A DNA stretch of 64,000 nt from NCBI GenBank assembly GCA_030065125.1, contig JASJDM010000020.1, forward strand, positions 92,415-156,414, given 5' to 3'. Every line of letters begins with the position of its first letter. Within the stretch, counting starts at the first letter, position 1. The translations under genes and the position numbers were made by a program. Shown here one piece after another: positions 63,240-64,000 of the stretch. Origin of the DNA: Lysobacterales bacterium (GTDB lineage Bacteria > Pseudomonadota > Gammaproteobacteria > Xanthomonadales > SZUA-38). The notes under the pieces were generated by a model, which was not told the DNA's origin, made no database searches, and worked only from the letters and a program-made list of their open reading frames with translations.

Positions 63240-63290
63240 GTCCTGCAGGCGACTGCAAAAGCGCCCCTGAGCTGTCGTGGTGGTTTTGGC

Positions 63291-63626
63291 CTATTGGTTG
63301 CTCTGCATGCCGTCTGGCCGCGGGGACACAGCTACTGAACCGGCTTGGAAGCGAGGATCGCCCAAACGCTCCTGGTCAACCGTGAATCCCGGCAGCGCCA
63401 TCAGCATGTCTACCTGGCTGTCGGACAAATCGACGGCCGTGGGGCTGACCAGATCGATTGAGTCCGGCTTAGGTTCTGCCGCTGACGTCCACTGCGACTC
63501 TGTGGTGTGTCGGTGGTCGGATTTCTCCTGGTCTGGTTCGATTTGCCGATTCTCGGTCATCAGGCCGGCGGACATGGCCAGGCCGGCCGTGATGGCGATG
63601 ATGCCGTTGGTGATAATAGAACTCAC
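63291..63626 (-). pseudogene. Truncated S8 peptidase: signal peptide and partial prodomain only
   Basis: A 111-codon frame from GTG 63626 (AGAGG 8 bases upstream). It begins SSIITNGIIAITAGLAMSAG and contains PTAVDLSDSQVDMLMALPGF, closely matching the signal and prodomain end of the WNE-type peptidase (LITNGVLALVAGLAMSAG; GADLSDSEVDMLRALPGF). The front of the prodomain is replaced by a charged stretch, and all catalytic and repeat regions are missing. An S8-like tail and stem-loop follow at 63194-63239. It is most simply an internally deleted pseudogene; a free-standing prodomain that inhibits neighbouring proteases is a less likely alternative. Confidence 0.65.
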
Positions 63627-63681
63627 TGGATCTGCCTCTTCTCGTTCTTGTTTTTGATGTCCACGTCCGAAGAAGTGGGCC

Positions 63682-63723
63682 GGTCCGGGCACCGGGGGAG
63701 AAACCCGGACCAGCCGCGGGGGA
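63682..63723 (-). promoter_or_regulatory. Post-stop stem-loop, copy A
   Basis: Directly after the stop of the partial S8-like gene: CCCCCGC, then GGTCCGGG (63682-63689) pairing with CCCGGACC (63704-63711) around a loop with TTTCTCCCCCGG on the minus strand. Confidence 0.6.
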
Positions 63724-64000
63724 TTACTCCTGTTCCACCCAGACGTTGACGGACATCGGTTCGGTCAGGTTTTCGTTCCATACCGAGCTTTCGTTCCAGA
63801 TGGAGCTTTCATTCCACATGGAGCTCTCATTCCAGATGGAGCTTTCATTCCAGAATGAGGCCTCGTTCCAGATGGAGCCTTCGTTCCAGACCGAACTCTC
63901 GTTCCACATGGAGCTTTCATTCCAGAATGAGCTTTCGTTCCAAATCGAGCTTTCATTCCAAGTGGACCCTTCGTTCCACATGGACCCTTCGTTCCACACG
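63724..64000 (-). CDS. C-terminal end of another WNE-hexad protein, cut by right edge
   Basis: Only the last 91 or so codons are visible. They encode 13 hexads of type [MTIFV]-W-N-E-[SGA]-S, then a tail NLTEPMSVNVWVEQE. The repeats match the C-terminus of the complete WNE-type S8 peptidase at 58263-60482, and the final VNVWVEQE resembles TNVWVDNE of the other. The catalytic domain must lie beyond the right edge, so S8 identity is inferred from the repeat type, the tail and the tandem position. Confidence 0.75.
   Translation of the reverse strand, partial: VWNEGSMWNEGSTWNESSIWNESSFWNESSMWNESSVWNEGSIWNEASFWNESSIWNESSMWNESSIWNESSVWNENLTEPMSVNVWVEQE
63769..64000 (-). repeat. 18-bp repeats encoding W-N-E-S hexads, continuing past the edge
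   Basis: About 13 in-frame 18-bp copies are visible; the array runs off the window. Confidence 0.88.

Larger units (their letters stand above)
62717..63290. other. 574-bp region upstream of the SYLWGD peptidase
   Basis: No convincing gene. It contains the long leader of the S8 gene, a sigma-54 promoter (63016-63031), an AT-rich stretch (63000-63080), and the tail of a decayed S8 copy with its post-stop stem-loop (63194-63239). A 36-codon frame from ATG 63162 is too weak to call. Confidence 0.5.

Noticed and set aside
58263..64000. Treating the 18-bp protease repeats as a mobile or phase-variable DNA element
   Set aside because: They are strictly in frame, encode regular hexads at the protein C-terminus, and a unit gain or loss would not shift the frame.

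Overview
The window is high-GC DNA from a Gram-negative bacterium, most likely a gammaproteobacterium of the Chromatiales/Xanthomonadales/Wenzhouxiangella type. The evidence is the divergent rne/rluC pair, NfuA, DusB, SfsA, diheme cytochrome c4, a two-pump RND operon, a sensor-regulator island with sigma-54 promoters, and several secreted S8 proteases with C-terminal repeats. The genus is an inference. No tRNA, rRNA, CRISPR array, cas gene, transposase or phage gene was seen.

Layout. 1-7.7 kb: rne (cut by the left edge) and divergent rluC, a CPBP-like membrane protein with phhB, an esterase, nfuA and cytochrome c4. 8-15.5 kb: an RND efflux operon with one adaptor and two different pumps. 15.5-22 kb: a minus-strand operon of a small secreted protein, an agmatine-deiminase-like protein without its catalytic Cys, a TraB-family protein, dusB and a DUF349 protein, the last three overlapping by 4 bp. 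22-27 kb: sfsA, two secreted proteins sharing a GWWN/GQGF domain, and a DUF1800-DUF1501 pair. 27-32.6 kb: rpmJ (bL36), acs and a lipid-glycosylation trio. 32.9-38.8 kb: a predicted outer-membrane beta-barrel protein and a cytochrome with 47 CXXCH motifs plus one CX3CH. 39-45.3 kb: CDF transporter, cardiolipin synthase, PPK2 and a periplasmic IorAB-type molybdenum oxidoreductase. 45.4-57.5 kb: regulatory island. 58.3-64 kb: tandem S8 peptidases with Trp-rich hexad repeats.

How parts may work together. Two giant beta-propeller sensors (one GGDEF, one HisKA_2 kinase) face a receiver/sigma-54 activator. Two near-consensus sigma-54 promoters (GG-N10-GC) lie in the same 20 kb: one before a degenerate receiver plus degenerate AAA+ gene pair that resembles a split FleQ, the other before the first complete S8 protease. 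My inference is a sensor-to-sigma-54 circuit controlling secreted proteolysis.

Most unusual structures: (1) the roughly 48-heme cytochrome built from 47-residue two-heme modules, with a block of exactly seven 141-bp units, paired with a beta-barrel protein as a candidate noncanonical electron conduit; (2) arrays of about 23-bp hairpins whose stems vary but stay self-complementary around a fixed TGGGGAAC linker, found twice, both times between convergent genes and in the same polarity relative to each gene's 3' end; (3) a stem-loop with a conserved loop and differing stems just after the stop codons of the WNE-type protease genes.
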